This document shows positions 8,948-17,365 of a DNA stretch of 64,000 bases, piece by piece. Source of the DNA: Lysobacterales bacterium. Lineage in GTDB: Bacteria; Pseudomonadota; Gammaproteobacteria; Xanthomonadales; Xanthomonadaceae. Under the pieces are notes generated by a model. That model was given only the letters and a program-made list of their open reading frames with translations, was not told the DNA's origin and did no database searches. The translations under genes were made by a program, and so were the position numbers. The stretch spans positions 1 to 64,000 of the forward strand of contig JAGRJY010000026.1 of the NCBI GenBank assembly GCA_020442465.1. Reading direction: 5' to 3'. The first letter of the stretch is position 1, and every line of letters starts with the position of its first letter.

Positions 8948-10047
8948 GTCTGCAGAGCCTGCTCGGCGTGGTTCGGCACTTCGCCACCCCACGCATGGAT
9001 CCGGCGCTGGCGGTCGCGGTCGGGCTGGTGCTGGTGATCAGTCTCGCCAACCTGCACAGCGCCGCGCAGGGCAACGTCGGCATGGTGCAGGCGCAGGGTG
9101 CGAGACTGTTGCTCGGGGTCGCGGCGATGTGGGTGATCTCGCGCATCCCGCCGGTGCAGCTGCGTGTGTGGACGCCCTGGTTCTTTCTTGCCGGACTGTT
9201 CCTGCTCGCCTTGGTGCCGGCCTTCGGCACCGGTCGCAGCGGCCGCCACTGGCTGAATCTCGGCGTGGTCTACGTGCAGCCGGCCGAGTTCCTCAAGCTT
9301 GCGGTGCCGATGGCGCTCGCCGCCTTCCTGCACGACCGCTCGCTGCCGCCGCGCTGGTACGAGTTGTTGGTTTGCGCGGCACTAATCGGCGCGCCCACCG
9401 GGTTGATCCTGCTGCAGCCCGACCTGGGTACCGCACTGCTGGTGGCCTCGAGCGGAGCGTTCGTCGTGTTCCTGGCCGGCATCCAGTGGTGGCGCATGCT
9501 GGCGATTGGTGGCCTGGTGCTTTCCGTCGCGCCGCTGGGCTGGCTGTTTCTGCGCGAATATCAGCGCGACCGTTTGCGCACCTTCCTCGATCCGGAAGCG
9601 GACCCGCTGGGTGCCGGGTGGAACATCATCCAGTCGAAAATTGCGGTGGGTTCCGGCGGGCTGTGGGGCAAGGGCTGGGGGCAGGGCACGCAGTCGCGCC
9701 TGGAGTTCCTTCCCGAGCACACCACCGACTTCATTCTCGCCGTGTTCGCCGAGGAGTTCGGCCTGGTCGGCGTACTGCTGCTGCTGGCCCTGTTCCTGTT
9801 CATCATCGGGCGCTGCCTGTGGATTGCCGCCGGCGCGCGCGACACCTACTCGCGACTGGTAGCCGGCGCGATCGCGCTTAGCCTGTCGGTCTACGTGGTG
9901 GTAAACGGCGGCATGGTGTCGGGCTTGTTGCCCGTGGTTGGCGTGCCGATGCCGCTGCTCAGCTACGGCGGCACTTCCGCGGTCACCCTGCTCGCCGGCA
10001 TCGGGCTGGTCATGTCCGTGCATGCGCACCGCAAGCTCATGCGATGA
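8944..10047 (+). CDS. rodA: SEDS peptidoglycan glycosyltransferase RodA
   Basis: A 367-residue SEDS-family protein with about ten transmembrane helices. It polymerises lipid II into glycan strands with PBP2. Signature stretches include the GRHWLNLG loop, the LQPDLGTALL helix and the C-terminal GVPMPLLSYGGTS motif. The start is GTG within a GTGA overlap with the mrdA stop, so the two partners are translationally coupled. It is the last gene of the rod-shape operon; the next gene is convergent and I see no convincing terminator in the 98-base gap. Confidence 0.97.
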   Translation: MSLQSLLGVVRHFATPRMDPALAVAVGLVLVISLANLHSAAQGNVGMVQAQGARLLLGVAAMWVISRIPPVQLRVWTPWFFLAGLFLLALVPAFGTGRSGRHWLNLGVVYVQPAEFLKLAVPMALAAFLHDRSLPPRWYELLVCAALIGAPTGLILLQPDLGTALLVASSGAFVVFLAGIQWWRMLAIGGLVLSVAPLGWLFLREYQRDRLRTFLDPEADPLGAGWNIIQSKIAVGSGGLWGKGWGQGTQSRLEFLPEHTTDFILAVFAEEFGLVGVLLLLALFLFIIGRCLWIAAGARDTYSRLVAGAIALSLSVYVVVNGGMVSGLLPVVGVPMPLLSYGGTSAVTLLAGIGLVMSVHAHRKLMR

Positions 10048-10145
10048 GGCAGGGGTGAGGGGCCGGGTGAAGAGCAAGCGGGGCGCCCGACCTCGTATCA
10101 ACGTGCTCCACCCGCTGCTCAACGCCTATCCGCCAATTCTGCCCC

Positions 10146-11630
10146 TCAGCCCCCCAATCCCAGACGCTTGCGCTCCATCCGGCGCAGGAACTCTTCCATG
10201 ATCCGCCGGTACAGGTCGTCGCCGAGGTAGGCATCTTCGATGCCGGCATCGATGTTGGGGTTGTCGTTGACCTCGATGATGGCGATGCGCTTTTCGGACA
10301 CCTTGAGGTCGACGCCGTACAGGCCGTTGCCGATCGCCGCACTGGCGCGCAGCGCAAGCTTGACCACCTCGGCAGGCGCATCGCGCACCGGCAGGGTCTT
10401 GAACGCGCCGCTGCGTGCCTGGCCCTTGGCGGCGTGGTTGTAGATCTGCCAGTGTCCACGCGACATGAAGTACTGGCAGGCAAACAGGGCCTGGTTGTTG
10501 AGCACGCCGATGCGCCAGTCGAACTCGGTGTACATGTACTCCTGGGCGATCAGCAGGGCGGTGTGCTGGAACAGCTCCTCGGCGGCCGAAACGAGTCGTG
10601 ACGGGTCTTCGGCCTTGACGATGCCGCGCGAAAAGCTTCCGTCGGGAATCTTCAGCACCACCGGGAATCCGAGCAGGTCCGGCAGTCGCGCGAGCTTGCC
10701 CGGATCGTCGCGAATCAGGATTTCCGAGCGCGGCACCGGCAGCTTGCGCGACTTCAGCAAGTCGTTGAGATAGATCTTGTTGGTGCAGCGCAGGATCGAC
10801 ACCGGGTCGTCGATGACCACCATGTCCTCGCGCTCGGCGCGGTGGGCGAATCGGTAGGTGTGGTTGTTCAGCGCGGTGGTCTCGCGGATGAACAGGCCGT
10901 CGTACTCGGCGAGGCGGGCGAAGTCGTCGCGCTCGATCGGGTCGACCTCGATGCCGAGCTCCTTGCCTGCCTCGATGAACGACTTCAGTGCCTTCTTGTT
11001 CGACGGCGGCATCTGCTCGGCGGGGTCGTGCAGCATCGCCAGGTCGTAGCGGAACTTGCGGCGTGCGCGCGGTTTGCGCCAGATCTTGCGGCTGAATGCG
11101 TCGAGCGCCCCGGCGAAGGCGTCCTCCTGGTCGTCGGTCAGGGTGTGCAGGCCGGCCGGCCTGATCGAGGCGATCTGCCACACCTTCTGCCGCTCGAACT
11201 CGATCTTCAGGATCGGGCAGGGAAACGTCTCGAACACCTGCCGGGCGAGATCCTCCAGCGGCGCGTAGCTGGTGTGGCCGAAATAGACCAGGATGCTGAA
11301 GTCGGTGGCGTCGCGGCTGTGTTCGGGCAGGAAACGGCTCAGCTTCTGGTTCAGGTCCTCGATGTCGATGCCGTACAGCGACTTGCGGCGCAGGTCATTG
11401 ATTGCCCGCACCGAGGGGATGATCCGATGGCCGCGTGCCTCGGCGAGCAGGGAGACGTAGTGCCCCAGCCCGAGATACTTGAAGCTGCGGCAGAGGTTGA
11501 TGACCTGGGTTCGGTCTTCCTCGCCTTCCACCGACCGCTTGAGATAATCGAGTGCACTGACCACGTTCTCCGACGGGTAGTAGGAACCCCAGTCGGAGGG
11601 CTTCTCGACGACGATGATGAGACGGCTCAT
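10146..11630 (-). CDS. RimK-like ATP-grasp ligase with RLAN N-terminal domain
   Basis: A 494-residue cytoplasmic protein. The first 170 or so residues resemble the RimK-like N-terminal (RLAN) domain. The C-terminal half is an ATP-grasp ligase with the ATP-binding Lys in VVLKIPDGSFSRG, the hinge AQEYMYTEFDWRIG and the magnesium-binding IEVNDNPN. Such enzymes join an amino acid to a carboxylate through an acyl phosphate; RimK adds glutamates to ribosomal protein S6, but the substrate of this longer class is not established. The ATG at 11628-11630 is chosen because the protein begins MSRLIIVVEK there. That start codon overlaps the start of a divergent GNAT gene. Genomic studies of ATP-grasp peptide systems link this family to GNAT acetyltransferases and a peptidase; the peptidase is not seen here. 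Confidence 0.85.
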   Translation of the reverse strand: MSRLIIVVEKPSDWGSYYPSENVVSALDYLKRSVEGEEDRTQVINLCRSFKYLGLGHYVSLLAEARGHRIIPSVRAINDLRRKSLYGIDIEDLNQKLSRFLPEHSRDATDFSILVYFGHTSYAPLEDLARQVFETFPCPILKIEFERQKVWQIASIRPAGLHTLTDDQEDAFAGALDAFSRKIWRKPRARRKFRYDLAMLHDPAEQMPPSNKKALKSFIEAGKELGIEVDPIERDDFARLAEYDGLFIRETTALNNHTYRFAHRAEREDMVVIDDPVSILRCTNKIYLNDLLKSRKLPVPRSEILIRDDPGKLARLPDLLGFPVVLKIPDGSFSRGIVKAEDPSRLVSAAEELFQHTALLIAQEYMYTEFDWRIGVLNNQALFACQYFMSRGHWQIYNHAAKGQARSGAFKTLPVRDAPAEVVKLALRASAAIGNGLYGVDLKVSEKRIAIIEVNDNPNIDAGIEDAYLGDDLYRRIMEEFLRRMERKRLGLGG

Positions 11631-12144
11631 GGCGACACGCAGCGCAGGGACGCCACAGTCTGAGGCAAGCGACCCGGGTTCGCACAGGGGGGCGCCGGCC
11701 TGGCGCATCCGTCGTGCCCTGCCGACGGATCTCGATGCTTTGTTGTGCCTGGAGGCCGGTTTTCCCGGCGACCGGTTGAGTCGCCGCCAGCTGCGCCGTC
11801 ACCTGGTCTCGGCGCGCGCCGACCTCGGCGTGCTGGGCCGGCGCGGCCACCCGCTGCAGGGCTACGTGCTGGTACTCAGCCATCGCCAGCGGCGCGACGT
11901 CCGCCTGTACTCGATCGTGGTCGACCCGGCACTGCGCGGCCAGGGCGCCGGTCGCGCCCTGCTGGACTGGGCGCTGCGGCGATCGCGGCAGCGCGGCGCC
12001 GCGGGACTGCGTCTGGAGGTGCGGGTGGACAATCCGGCAGCCCGTGCGCTGTATGCCGCGCGAGGTTTCCGCGAGATCGGTGGCCGGACCGGCTACTACG
12101 AGGACGGTGCCGACGCGGTCTGCCTGCGCCGCCCGTTCGTCTGA
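11629..12144 (+). CDS. GNAT family N-acetyltransferase
   Basis: A 171-residue protein with a GNAT fold from about residue 25. Motif A, which binds acetyl-CoA, is seen as VDPALRGQGAGRALLDWA, followed by the motif B pattern NPAARALYAARGF. Sequence and position resemble the GNAT domain of the GNAT/C39-peptidase fusion proteins found beside RLAN ATP-grasp ligases, but the peptidase part is missing. The ATG at 11629 shares two bases with the divergent ligase start codon (CATG). No clear ribosome site precedes it and no later ATG lies before the domain, so the true start is uncertain. Acetylation of a peptide made by the neighbouring ligase is inference. Confidence 0.8.
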   Translation: MATRSAGTPQSEASDPGSHRGAPAWRIRRALPTDLDALLCLEAGFPGDRLSRRQLRRHLVSARADLGVLGRRGHPLQGYVLVLSHRQRRDVRLYSIVVDPALRGQGAGRALLDWALRRSRQRGAAGLRLEVRVDNPAARALYAARGFREIGGRTGYYEDGADAVCLRRPFV

Positions 12145-12275
12145 CCGATGCCGGGCGTGGCGGCGCGGATGGCGGCGCCGACCGCCTGCCGGGACTTCTG
12201 GCGCTGTCCCCCGTCCGCCGGCTCTGCGATCATCCGGGCTCTTCGAAGCTCAGGCGATGAACGGGAGAGTGCCGG

Positions 12276-14372
12276 GTGAACAGACACGTTCTGATGGGGT
12301 GCGCAGTCATGATGGGGTGTGCGGGTGCGGCGATGGCCAAGGATGCGGTGGAGGATCCCTACCTCTGGCTCGAGAACGTCGAGGATGCCAAGGCGTTGGA
12401 CTGGGTGCGCGCCCGCAACGCCGAGTCGGCGAAAGCGCTCGAGGACGCCGTCGGCTTCGCCGATCTCGAGCGCGACCTGAAAGCCATCCTCGACTCCGAC
12501 GCGAAGATTCCCTACGTCGGCAAGCAGGGCGGATTCTTCTACAACTTCTGGAAAGACCGCGAACACGAGCGCGGCGTCTGGCGCCGCACCACGCTCGCCG
12601 AATACCGTAAGGACAAGCCGGCCTGGGAGGTGCTGATCGACCTCGACGCGCTGAACGAAGCCGAGGGCGAGAACTGGGTGTGGCACGGCGCCGACTGCCT
12701 CAAGCCCGCGTACAGCCGCTGCCTGATCTCGCTGTCGCGCGGCGGTGCCGACGCCGACGTGACCCGCGAGTTCGACATCGACACGCGATCCTGGATCAAG
12801 GACGGCTTCTATCGGCCCGAGGCCAAGGGCGGACTGGGCTGGATCGACCTCGACAACGTCTACGTCTACACCGACTTCGGGCCGGGTTCGCAGACCACGT
12901 CCGGTTATCCACGCGTGGTCAAGCAATGGAAGCGCGGCACCCCGCTGTCCGAGGCGGTGACCGTCTACGAGGGCAAGCCCGAAGACATCTACATCTATGC
13001 CGGGCACGACGACACCACCGGCTTCGAGCGCGACTTCGTCGGCCGCGGCATCACCTTCTACACCAACGAACTGTTCCTGCGCGGCCAGGACGGCAAGCTC
13101 ACCCGCATCGACGCGCCGGACAGCGCGAACAAGTCGACGTTCCGCGAGTGGCTGATGATCGAGCTGCGCGAGCCGTGGACGGTGGGCGGCAAGACCTATC
13201 CGGGCGGCGCCCTGATCGCCACCAAGCTGGATGCTTTCCTGGCCGGCGAGCGCAGCTTCGACGTGCTGTTCGAGCCGACCGAGACGACTTCCTACGTCGG
13301 CATCAGTCCGACCAGGAATCACTTCATCCTCAACATGCTCGACGACGTCAAGAACCGCCTGTTCGTGCTGACCTACCAGGACGGCAAGTGGACGCGTGAG
13401 CCGCTGAAGGGTGCGCCGCAGTTCGGCACCGTGAGCGCATCGGCGATCGACGACGAGGACTCGGACGACTACTTCCTTACCGTCAGCGACTATCTGACGC
13501 CGACGACGCTGATGCTGGGTTCGATCGGCAGCAACCCCGAGCCGATCAGGAGCATGCCGGCGTTCTACGACGCGGCCGGCTTCGAGATCACCCAGCACTT
13601 CGCCACCAGCAAGGACGGCACCCGGGTGCCGTATTTCCAGGTCGCGCAGAAGGGCCTCGAACTCGACGGCACGCATCCGACCCTGCTGTATGGCTACGGC
13701 GGGTTCGAAGTCTCGTTGACGCCGAACTATGCGCCGAATGCCGGGCGTGGCTGGCTCAGCGTGGGTGGCGTGTTCGTGGTGGCCAACATCCGCGGCGGCG
13801 GCGAGTACGGTCCGCGCTGGCATCAGGCCGCGCTCAAGGCCAATCGCCTGCGCGCCTACGAGGACTTCGCCGCGGTCGCCGAAGATCTGGTCAAGCGCGG
13901 TGTGACCCGGCCCGAGCGGCTCGGCATCCAGGGCGGTTCCAATGGTGGCCTGCTGGTCGGCAACATGTTCACCCTGTACCCGAACCACTTCGCCGCCGCG
14001 GTGTGCCAGGTGCCCCTGCTCGACATGAAGCGCTACAACAAGCTGCTGGCCGGCGCTTCGTGGATGGCCGAATACGGCGATCCCGACAAGCCCGAGGAAT
14101 GGGATTTCATCAGGACGTTCTCGCCGTACCACAACGTCAAGGCAGGGGTGAAATACCCTGCGGTGCTGTTCACCACCTCGACCCGCGACGACCGCGTGCA
14201 CCCTGGTCACGCGCGCAAGATGATGGCGCGTATGCAGGAGCAGGAGCACGACGTGCTGTACTACGAGAACATCGAGGGCGGACACGGCGGCGCGGCGAAC
14301 AACCAGCAGCTGGCGCACATGCAGGCGCTGGCCTACACCTTCCTGCGCAAGCAGCTGTTCCCGAAGGACTGA
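12276..14372 (+). CDS. Secreted prolyl oligopeptidase family S9 peptidase
   Basis: A 698-residue serine peptidase with an N-terminal signal peptide cut near residue 22 (GCAGAAMA then KD). A seven-bladed propeller region follows, then the alpha/beta-hydrolase domain. The triad is read as Ser555 in GGSNGG, Asp638 or Asp639 in TRDDRVHP and His670 in GGHGG. The family cleaves short peptides after proline. The N-terminal DPYLWLENVE is the typical family start after the signal. The GTG at 12276 has GGGAGAG eight bases upstream; an ATG at 12294 is an alternative. It is preceded by 131 non-coding bases and followed by a stable hairpin. Confidence 0.93.
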   Translation: MNRHVLMGCAVMMGCAGAAMAKDAVEDPYLWLENVEDAKALDWVRARNAESAKALEDAVGFADLERDLKAILDSDAKIPYVGKQGGFFYNFWKDREHERGVWRRTTLAEYRKDKPAWEVLIDLDALNEAEGENWVWHGADCLKPAYSRCLISLSRGGADADVTREFDIDTRSWIKDGFYRPEAKGGLGWIDLDNVYVYTDFGPGSQTTSGYPRVVKQWKRGTPLSEAVTVYEGKPEDIYIYAGHDDTTGFERDFVGRGITFYTNELFLRGQDGKLTRIDAPDSANKSTFREWLMIELREPWTVGGKTYPGGALIATKLDAFLAGERSFDVLFEPTETTSYVGISPTRNHFILNMLDDVKNRLFVLTYQDGKWTREPLKGAPQFGTVSASAIDDEDSDDYFLTVSDYLTPTTLMLGSIGSNPEPIRSMPAFYDAAGFEITQHFATSKDGTRVPYFQVAQKGLELDGTHPTLLYGYGGFEVSLTPNYAPNAGRGWLSVGGVFVVANIRGGGEYGPRWHQAALKANRLRAYEDFAAVAEDLVKRGVTRPERLGIQGGSNGGLLVGNMFTLYPNHFAAAVCQVPLLDMKRYNKLLAGASWMAEYGDPDKPEEWDFIRTFSPYHNVKAGVKYPAVLFTTSTRDDRVHPGHARKMMARMQEQEHDVLYYENIEGGHGGAANNQQLAHMQALAYTFLRKQLFPKD

Positions 14373-14385
14373 TCCGCGCGCAGTG

Positions 14386-14416
14386 CCTGCAGCCGCCCTG
14401 CCGCGGCGGCTGCAGG
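14386..14416 (+). terminator. Stable hairpin after the prolyl oligopeptidase gene
   Basis: CCTGCAGCCGCC (14386-14397) pairs perfectly with GGCGGCTGCAGG (14405-14416) across a seven-base loop. It lies 13 bases after the stop. No T-run follows, so it may stabilise the 3' end or act with Rho rather than be a classic intrinsic terminator. Confidence 0.4.
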
Positions 14417-14441
14417 CGATCCGACGCGCCGCGATCGGCCC

Positions 14442-14447
14442 TATACT
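14442..14447 (+). promoter_or_regulatory. -10 box placed for a leaderless lptM mRNA
   Basis: TATACT ends exactly six bases before the lptM ATG, which would make the A of ATG the first transcribed base. No good -35 box is seen. The same spacing recurs before ubiE, the DASS transporter and pdsR. Confidence 0.5.
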
Positions 14448-14453
14448 GCGTGC

Positions 14454-14585
14454 ATGCGTAGATCCCGACTCCTGATTCGAATGAGCCTGCTGCTGGCGGT
14501 GCTGCTGCTGGCAGGCTGCGGCAACAAGGGCGACCTGGTGCGTCCGGGCACGCCGGCGAAAGCGGCCGCACCGGCCACGCGCTGA
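14454..14585 (+). CDS. lptM: Small lipoprotein LptM (YifL family)
   Basis: A 43-residue lipoprotein. It has a basic N-terminus, a Leu-rich hydrophobic core and a lipobox LLAG-Cys22, followed by GNKGDLVRPG, which matches the conserved head of LptM/YifL. In Escherichia coli LptM assists assembly of the LptD-LptE lipopolysaccharide translocon in the outer membrane. Location supports the call: it lies directly upstream of dapF, as in Escherichia coli (lptM-dapF-DUF484-xerC). The tail is Ala/Pro/Lys-rich. There is no ribosome site, and a TATACT box sits six bases upstream, so the message may be leaderless. Confidence 0.88.
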   Translation: MRRSRLLIRMSLLLAVLLLAGCGNKGDLVRPGTPAKAAAPATR

Positions 14586-14593
14586 GCACGGAC

Positions 14594-15418
14594 TTGCGTT
14601 GGCCGTTCGAGAAGTGGGAGGGCGCCGGCAACGATTTCGTGCTGCTGGACGCCCGCCACCGGGCGTTTGTCGGCAGCCCTGAGGCGCTGCGCCGACTCGG
14701 CGACCGCCACTTCGGCGTCGGCTGCGACCAGCTGCTGGTGATTGGTCCGCCGCGATCCGACGCAGCGCGACTCTCGTTCGGCATCTGGAACACCGACGGC
14801 AGTCGCGCGCGACAGTGCGGCAACGGCGCGCGCTGTGTCGCCGCGTGGGCGATCGGGCGCGACCTGCTTGACGCCGACGGGGGAGTGTTCGACAGCCCCA
14901 GTGGTTCATTGCGGGTGTCTGCCCGCGATGGCGCGATCGCGGTCGACATGGGCGCGCCGCGCTTCCAGGCCGATGTCATTCCCTTCATCGAAGGGGGCGG
15001 CTCGATGATCGAGCATGATGGTCGAGCCTACCCGTTCACCGCGGTCTCGATGGGCAACCCGCACGCGGTGATCTTCGTCGACGACGTGCTCGCCGCACCG
15101 GTCGAGTCGCTCGGTGCGGCGCTACAGCGCGACGCGCGGTTTCCGGCGCAGTGCAACGTCGAGTTCGTGGCGCCGCTCGGTACCGATCGGTTCGCCGTAC
15201 GCGTGTTCGAACGCGGCGTCGGCGAGACGCTGGCCTGCGGCAGCGGTGCCTGCGCCGTGGCGGCGGTGGCCTGGCGCGCAGGTCGGTCCGCGGGTGACAC
15301 GATCGAACTCGCGCTGCCTGGCGGTACCCTGTGCGTGCGGCGCGATGTCGACGACCCAGCCCGCCTGTGGCTCAGCGGGCCAGCGACGCATGTCTTTGAT
15401 GGAGAAATCGAACTATGA
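14594..15418 (+). CDS. dapF: Diaminopimelate epimerase
   Basis: A 274-residue cytoplasmic epimerase. It interconverts LL- and meso-diaminopimelate, supplying lysine and peptidoglycan. The two catalytic cysteines are Cys75 in QCGNGARC and Cys215 in ACGSGACA. The N-terminus KWEGAGNDFVLLD is the family signature. The likely start is the TTG at 14594, eight bases after the lptM stop; the first ATG lies far inside the domain. The stop overlaps the DUF484 start (ATGA). Confidence 0.96.
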   Translation: MRWPFEKWEGAGNDFVLLDARHRAFVGSPEALRRLGDRHFGVGCDQLLVIGPPRSDAARLSFGIWNTDGSRARQCGNGARCVAAWAIGRDLLDADGGVFDSPSGSLRVSARDGAIAVDMGAPRFQADVIPFIEGGGSMIEHDGRAYPFTAVSMGNPHAVIFVDDVLAAPVESLGAALQRDARFPAQCNVEFVAPLGTDRFAVRVFERGVGETLACGSGACAVAAVAWRAGRSAGDTIELALPGGTLCVRRDVDDPARLWLSGPATHVFDGEIEL

Positions 15419-16101
15419 GTGAGTCGGCCACCAGTGCCCCGAGCGCCCTCGAGGTCGCCAGCTACCTGCGCCGGCATCCGCGCTTCCTGAGCCAGTTTCC
15501 CGATCTGGCACTGAGCCTCAACGTGCCGCGCGACGAAGGCTCGGCCACGTCGCTGGCCAGCTACCAGCTGGAAGTGCTGCGCGACAAGAATCGCGAGCTG
15601 AACCGACGTCTGCAGGAGCTCTTTGCGCACGCCCAGGAGAACGAACGCCTGGCGGTGCGCACGCATCAGTTGACCCTGGGCCTGATGCGCGCGGATTCGG
15701 CCGCCGACACGCTGCGACGGATGACGGCGTCGCTGTCCGAAGATTTTGCCGGCGACCGCGTCAGCATCGTGCTGCGGCAACCCGTAGCCGGCCTGGAGCA
15801 CGCGGAATGGTTGAGCATCCGCGGCGCGGACGACGCCGGCTGGGAAGACTTTGCCGACCTGCTCGCCAGCGCCGAACCCACCTGCGGGCGCGTGCAGTCC
15901 GACCGACTGGCGTTCCTGTTCCAAGCCCATGCCGCTACCCTGCAGTCGGTGGCGATCCTGCCCCTGGTCGATCGCGGCCTGCTCGCGGTGGGGAGCTGCG
16001 ACGGCAATCGCTTCTTCCCCGGCATGGGCACCCTGTTCCTGCGCATGATGGCGGAAGCGCTGGGGGTGGCCCTGGCGCGGTTCGACGTCGCCACCGATTG
16101 A
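15415..16101 (+). CDS. DUF484 family protein (YigA-like)
   Basis: A 228-residue cytoplasmic protein of the DUF484 family, always found between dapF and xerC in many gammaproteobacteria. The N-terminal 50 residues carry the family start (VASYLRRHPRFLSQFPDL). A coiled coil follows around residues 45-90, then a GAF-like domain to the C-terminus. Its function is not established. It overlaps dapF by four bases and is followed by xerC after five bases, so it belongs to one transcript. Confidence 0.9.
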   Translation: MSESATSAPSALEVASYLRRHPRFLSQFPDLALSLNVPRDEGSATSLASYQLEVLRDKNRELNRRLQELFAHAQENERLAVRTHQLTLGLMRADSAADTLRRMTASLSEDFAGDRVSIVLRQPVAGLEHAEWLSIRGADDAGWEDFADLLASAEPTCGRVQSDRLAFLFQAHAATLQSVAILPLVDRGLLAVGSCDGNRFFPGMGTLFLRMMAEALGVALARFDVATD

Positions 16102-16106
16102 AAGCC

Positions 16107-17015
16107 ATGGCGGTCGACGGACACGGCGATGCGGTGGAATTCGATGCCGCCATCGTTGCGTTCCTCGATCAACTGGCCAACCAGCGTCGTGCCTCGGCGC
16201 ACACGCTCAAGGCCTATCGACGGGAACTGTCGGCCCTGCAGCAGCGTGCCGACGCGCACGACGGGCTTGCCGCCATCAGCCCGGATCAGCTGCGAACCTG
16301 GCTGGCCGATGCGCATCGACGCGGCCTGGCGCCGCGCAGCGTGGCACGCCGCCTCGCCGCCTGGCGCAGCCTGTTTGCCTGGATGGTGGCACGCAGGCTG
16401 ATCAAGGCGAATCCCGCAGCGGGATTGCGCCCGCCGAAGGCGCCGCGTCGGCTGCCGCAGGTGCTCGATGTCGACGAAGCGCAACAGCTGGTGGAGGTCG
16501 AGGACGACGATTCGCGCGGCCGCCGCGATCGCGCGATGCTGGAGTTGTTCTATTCCTCCGGATTGCGGCTGTCCGAGCTGTGCGGTCTGCACTGGCGTGA
16601 CGTCGATCTGCGGGATCGCCTGGCGCGAGTCCGCGGCAAGGGCGACAAGGTGCGCGTGGTGCCGATCGGCGGCGCCGCCTGTGAGGCCTTGCAGCGGCTC
16701 GCCGAAGACGGCTGCGCGCCGGCCCAGCCGGTGTTCACCGGTCGCGGCGGAAAAGCCATTGCGGCGCGCACGGTGCAGCAGCGCCTGCGCGTGCTGGCGC
16801 AACGGCAAGGCGTGTGGAAGCGCGTGCATCCGCACTTGCTGCGGCACTCCTGTGCGAGCCACCTGCTCGAATCCTCGGGCGAGATCCGTGCCGTGCAGGA
16901 GCTGCTCGGCCATGCCGACATCGGCACCACCCAGGTCTATACGCACCTCGACTTCCAGCATCTCGCCAAGGTCTATGACGGCGCGCATCCGCGGGCGAAG
17001 CGGCGCAAGGATTGA
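16107..17015 (+). CDS. xerC: Tyrosine recombinase XerC
   Basis: A 302-residue recombinase that acts with XerD at dif to resolve chromosome dimers. The N-terminal core-binding domain spans about residues 10-95 and the catalytic domain 110-295. The active-site set is complete: Arg154 (SGLRLSEL), Lys178 (GKGDK), His243 and Arg246 (HLLRHSCASH), His269 (LGHAD) and the nucleophile Tyr278 (VYTH). The ATG at 16107 is five bases after the DUF484 stop and gives the standard length; a much longer open frame upstream is an artefact of GC-rich coding. It is the last gene of the lptM-dapF-DUF484-xerC run. Confidence 0.95.
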   Translation: MAVDGHGDAVEFDAAIVAFLDQLANQRRASAHTLKAYRRELSALQQRADAHDGLAAISPDQLRTWLADAHRRGLAPRSVARRLAAWRSLFAWMVARRLIKANPAAGLRPPKAPRRLPQVLDVDEAQQLVEVEDDDSRGRRDRAMLELFYSSGLRLSELCGLHWRDVDLRDRLARVRGKGDKVRVVPIGGAACEALQRLAEDGCAPAQPVFTGRGGKAIAARTVQQRLRVLAQRQGVWKRVHPHLLRHSCASHLLESSGEIRAVQELLGHADIGTTQVYTHLDFQHLAKVYDGAHPRAKRRKD

Positions 17016-17129
17016 TCCGGGCGCGGGCGCGTGATCGTCTCGCGCCCTGGTGCTCGAAGCGTGTCGTCGTGAACCCGCGCTGCGGGTACGCCGTCCGACG
17101 CCCGGCCCGCTTCCGGCGCTGCCGCGCCA

Positions 17130-17150
17130 CCTTCTCCCACGGGGAGAAGG
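17130..17150. repeat. Perfect hairpin after xerC
   Basis: CCTTCTCCC (17130-17138) pairs with GGGAGAAGG (17142-17150) over a three-base loop. No T-run follows on either strand. Its form is that of the short interspersed hairpins seen in many GC-rich gammaproteobacterial genomes, so it may be a repeat element or a Rho-assisted 3' end for xerC. Confidence 0.4.
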
Positions 17151-17183
17151 AAAAGCAGCGGTTTGGGCGAGTGGTCCTGCCGC

Positions 17184-17364
17184 GCGCAACCTTCGGCAGG
17201 ACACCCGGTGTCGCGAAAGTGCCGGGAAGAACGAAACCGGTACATGGATGTAACTGCGACGAAGGCGCGAAGCACCGAGGCGGAAAACGTGGTGCGACTC
17301 TGCCGCGGCGGGCATCAAATCAAGAGAGTCTCGCGCAACCCGCGGCAGGATGCCCGGTGTCGCG
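17184..17364. repeat. Pair of 32-base imperfect direct repeats
   Basis: Copies at 17184-17215 and 17333-17364 agree at 28 of 32 bases, share GCGCAACC at the left end and CCCGGTGTCGCG at the right, and are 149 bases apart. Copy one sits inside a stem-loop formed by TCCTGCCG and CGGCAGGA. The second copy ends one base before the stop of the reverse-strand GGDEF gene. The whole 350-base gap 17016-17365 holds no credible gene; besides these repeats it has only the hairpin at 17130-17150. Confidence 0.55.
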
Positions 17365-17365
17365 C

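Noticed and set aside
14386..14416. Hairpin read as a classic intrinsic terminator
   Set aside because: The stem is perfect but no T-run follows, so it is listed only at low confidence.
12096..14909. A 937-codon reverse frame across the prolyl oligopeptidase gene
   Set aside because: It is antisense to a complete S9 peptidase and the start of dapF; low-complexity composition, no motif and no ribosome site.
15807..16106. A 100-codon N-terminal extension of XerC
   Set aside because: It would lie within DUF484 in another frame; the ATG at 16107 gives the normal XerC length.
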